From positions 1 to 5,970 of the forward strand of contig SKJM01000194.1 of the NCBI GenBank assembly GCA_007122045.1: a DNA stretch of 5,970 nt, given 5' to 3'. The position numbers and the translations under genes are program-made. Below are positions 3,651 through 5,970 of the stretch, piece after piece (positions within the stretch are counted from its first letter, which is position 1; every line of letters starts with the position of its first letter). Origin of the DNA: Planctomycetales bacterium (GTDB lineage: Bacteria > Planctomycetota > Planctomycetia > Pirellulales > Thermoguttaceae). The notes below the pieces were generated by a model. It saw only the letters and a list, made by a program, of their open reading frames with translations. It did no database searches and was not told the origin of the DNA.

Positions 3651-5970
3651 ATGAAACGCGCTGCACTGCAATGCTTGATTTCAACAGCAGCCGCTGTCGC
3701 AATCAGCCTCTCGCCATGGTGGAACGCCGACGGGGCGCCCGCCGCGCCGGTGCTGGACCGGCCGCCGGCCGCCGATGAAGTTTCGTACCGGCCCGAGGAT
3801 GGCGCCGTGGTGGCAGCCAACCCGCCGGCCTTGGTGTGGCTGCCGGCGAAGGGCGTGCGGCGATGGACGGTGCAGTATGCGCCGGACGAAGACTTCGCCG
3901 AGGCTGCCACGGTCGAGGACCTCGACATGACCGTGTACACTCCCGGCGAGACGCTCGAACCGGGCACGTGGTACTGGCGCTACGGCTACGCGGGTCCGGA
4001 GGGGCCGGTGTTCAGCCGGACGAGGCGGTTCACCATCCCCGACGACGCCGTGCCGTTTCCGTTTCCCGGCATCGAGGCGGTGCTCCAACGCATTCCCGAA
4101 ACCCGGCCGCGGGCGTACTTCACCCCGGACGTGGTGGCCGAGATCCGCGGCGACCGCGAGCGGTTCGCCTGGCTGGTCGACCCGGTGGTCGGCCGGGCGG
4201 AGGCGGTGCTCGCGCGGGACGAGCCGTTGTTCGAAGAGCCGAAGCCGTGGCAGGAGTACGAGAACTGGCGCGAGGCGTACAACGCCACCTGGCGGGCGAT
4301 GCGCCCGTACACCGCCGGGATGGAGATCTGCGCCCGGGCGTACCTGTTTACCGGTGATCGGCGGTTCGCCGAGGAAGCCCGGCGGCGGCTGATGCACTTC
4401 ATGACCTGGGACGTCGACGGCCCGTCGAGCGTCTACTGGCCGACCGAGTTGGGCATGGACATCGGCGAGAACGCCCCGCGGACGTTCGACTGGATCTACG
4501 ACACGCTCAGCGAGGGCGAGCGGGCGCAATGCGTCGAGGTGCTCGGCCGGCGCATCCGGCAGATCAACGCGATGCACCGCGGGCGGCCGTTCGAGTCGAA
4601 GCCGTTTTCGAGCCATCCCGGGCGGATGATCGGCTTCGCCGTCGAGGGGGCCGTCATCCTTGCCCACGAGGTCGACGACGCGCCCGACTGGCTCGATTAC
4701 ACCTTGCGGGTTCTCTGGTCGACCTACCCCGCATGGGGCCGCCACGACGGCGGCTGGCACGAGGGGGTGGGCTACTGGACGTGGTACATGGGGCGCATGT
4801 TCCGCGTGGTGGCCGAACTCGACCGGCTCGGCATCGGCCTGAAGGACAAGCCGTTCTTCCGCAACACGGGCGACTTCGGCCTGTATGCCGCCTACCCACA
4901 CCGCCGCCATCGCGCGTTCGGCGACGGCTACGAGGGTTCGGTCGGCCGGGCCCAGGCGAACCTGATGTACACGCTGTCGAGCCTGTACGAGAACCCGTAT
5001 TACCGCTGGTATGCCGAACAGATGGGCGGCGGCCCGAGCGGCCCCGAGGCCCTGCACGTGCTGCGGCCCGACGTCGAGCCCAAGCCGCCGGCCGACCTGC
5101 CGGCGTCGAAGGCCTTCTACGACGTCGGCCTGGTGGCCATGCACAGCCGCATGGAGGAGCCCGACGAAAACGTCATGCTCCTGTTCCAGAGCAATCCGTT
5201 CGGGGCGATCAGCCACAACCACGCCAACCAGAACGCGTTCGTGCTGGAGGCGTTCGGCCAACCGCTGGCCATCTCGAGCGGCTACTACCAGAACTACGGC
5301 TCGCCGCACCACAGCCAATGGATGTGGCACACGAGGGCGCACAACGCGGTGCTGGTCGACGGCGAGGGGCAGGTGCCCCGGCGGGCCGATTCGCGCGGGC
5401 GGATCGTCGCGCACGAGGAGGCGGGCGAGTGGGCCTACGCGCTGGGCGACGCGGTGGAGGCCTACGGCGGCCGGCTGGCGCGGGGCTTCCGCCACGTGCT
5501 GTTCGTCCGGCCCGGCTACTTCGTCATCGTTGACGACCTGGCGGCGGCCGGCGGCGAATCGACCTACCAATGGCTGTTGCACGCGCTCGAAGAAATGGCC
5601 CTCGACGAGGCGGCCCAGCGGGTGACGGTGCGCCGGGGCGACGCGCGGCTGCGGGTGCAGTTCGCCGCGCCGGACAGGTTGCGTTTCAGCCAGCGGAGCG
5701 GCTGGGATCCGCCGCCATGCCGCCCGGAGGCGGCCCCGCCGCAGTTCCACTTCACGGCCGACACAGGGGAGCCGGCCGCGGCGGCGCAAATCGTCGCCGT
5801 GCTGATGCCGTTCCGGCAGGGCGGCGAGGCGGAACTGCCCTCGCCCGTCGAACCGGTCGAGGCGCAGGGCGGCATCGCGGTGCGCGTGGGCGGCGATTTG
5901 GTGCTCGTCCGGCATCCCGACGCCGAGGAAGTGCGCGCCGCCGGCCACGGCACCACCGCACACGCAACCG
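3651..5970 (+). CDS. secreted heparinase II/III family polysaccharide lyase (3' partial)
   Basis: Probably cleaves an acidic polysaccharide by beta-elimination in the periplasm or outside the cell. The frame is open for 773 codons to the window end. A signal peptide spans about 1-31 (basic MKR, hydrophobic core, possible cleavage after APA 29-31). Residues about 46-129 form a sandwich of the kind that starts many relatives (DUF4962-like): RPEDG, NPPALVW, GTWYWRYGY, SRTRRFTI. Residues about 140-460 fit the alpha/alpha toroid, with DIGENAPRTFDWIYD (270-284), SSHPGRMIG (320-328) and DGGWHEGVGYWTWY (366-379). The beta-rich heparinase II/III domain begins near 490, with SHNHANQNAFVLEAFG (521-536), SSGYYQNYGSPHH (542-554) and RAHNAVLVDGEGQ (562-574). 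By eye, His322, Tyr375 and His522 are the likely catalytic residues, and His524 and His564 likely metal ligands. The gene is divergent from the reductase. Family is confident; substrate (heparinoid, alginate, ulvan or other) is unknown. Confidence 0.92.
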   Translation, partial: MKRAALQCLISTAAAVAISLSPWWNADGAPAAPVLDRPPAADEVSYRPEDGAVVAANPPALVWLPAKGVRRWTVQYAPDEDFAEAATVEDLDMTVYTPGETLEPGTWYWRYGYAGPEGPVFSRTRRFTIPDDAVPFPFPGIEAVLQRIPETRPRAYFTPDVVAEIRGDRERFAWLVDPVVGRAEAVLARDEPLFEEPKPWQEYENWREAYNATWRAMRPYTAGMEICARAYLFTGDRRFAEEARRRLMHFMTWDVDGPSSVYWPTELGMDIGENAPRTFDWIYDTLSEGERAQCVEVLGRRIRQINAMHRGRPFESKPFSSHPGRMIGFAVEGAVILAHEVDDAPDWLDYTLRVLWSTYPAWGRHDGGWHEGVGYWTWYMGRMFRVVAELDRLGIGLKDKPFFRNTGDFGLYAAYPHRRHRAFGDGYEGSVGRAQANLMYTLSSLYENPYYRWYAEQMGGGPSGPEALHVLRPDVEPKPPADLPASKAFYDVGLVAMHSRMEEPDENVMLLFQSNPFGAISHNHANQNAFVLEAFGQPLAISSGYYQNYGSPHHSQWMWHTRAHNAVLVDGEGQVPRRADSRGRIVAHEEAGEWAYALGDAVEAYGGRLARGFRHVLFVRPGYFVIVDDLAAAGGESTYQWLLHALEEMALDEAAQRVTVRRGDARLRVQFAAPDRLRFSQRSGWDPPPCRPEAAPPQFHFTADTGEPAAAAQIVAVLMPFRQGGEAELPSPVEPVEAQGGIAVRVGGDLVLVRHPDAEEVRAAGHGTTAHAT

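Noticed and set aside
2188..3702. 504-codon minus-strand frame through the intergenic repeats
   Set aside because: It runs through the hairpin repeats and then out of frame through the reductase. Its repeated peptide segments only mirror the DNA tandem repeat.
3681..5963. 760-codon open frame on the minus strand opposite the lyase
   Set aside because: The plus strand encodes unmistakable signal-peptide and heparinase motifs over the same span. The opposite frame is rich in Arg, His, Pro and Val with no domain, as expected of a shadow in GC-rich DNA.

Overview
The window looks like chromosomal DNA of a GC-rich planctomycete (Pirellulales-like). This is inferred from strong G/C bias at third codon positions, a Tat-exported aldo/keto reductase, an exported heparinase II/III-like lyase with an N-terminal beta-sandwich, and palindromic intergenic repeats. 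No marker gene is present to prove the taxonomy.

Layout. (1) 1-1101, plus strand: the C-terminal part of an alpha/beta hydrolase (dienelactone-hydrolase / acetyl-esterase-like); its 5' end lies outside the window. (2) 1102-1250: a short gap between converging genes. It holds a strong hairpin right after the esterase stop, an 11-bp inverted repeat, and an exact 20-bp direct repeat whose copies sit at the two gene ends. (3) 1251-2735, minus strand: an aldo/keto reductase with a twin-arginine signal and an extra C-terminal fibronectin-III-like domain. (4) 2736-3650: a 915-bp intergenic region between two divergent genes, with no credible gene. It contains a candidate promoter for the reductase, several hairpins, and a 408-bp non-coding element (3063-3470) made of two nearly identical 159-bp tandem units between 32-bp imperfect terminal inverted repeats. 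(5) 3651-5970, plus strand: a secreted heparinase II/III family polysaccharide lyase whose 3' end runs off the window. It is the largest gene here, and the shadow reading frames on its opposite strand are not genes.

Taken together, the three proteins suit uptake-side breakdown of complex, possibly acidic or esterified, polysaccharides: an esterase, an envelope-located sugar oxidoreductase and a uronic-acid-type lyase. This joint role is inference, and the substrate cannot be read from the sequence. No tRNA, rRNA, CRISPR array or transposase gene was seen. The least ordinary item is the nested palindromic element in the divergent promoter region.
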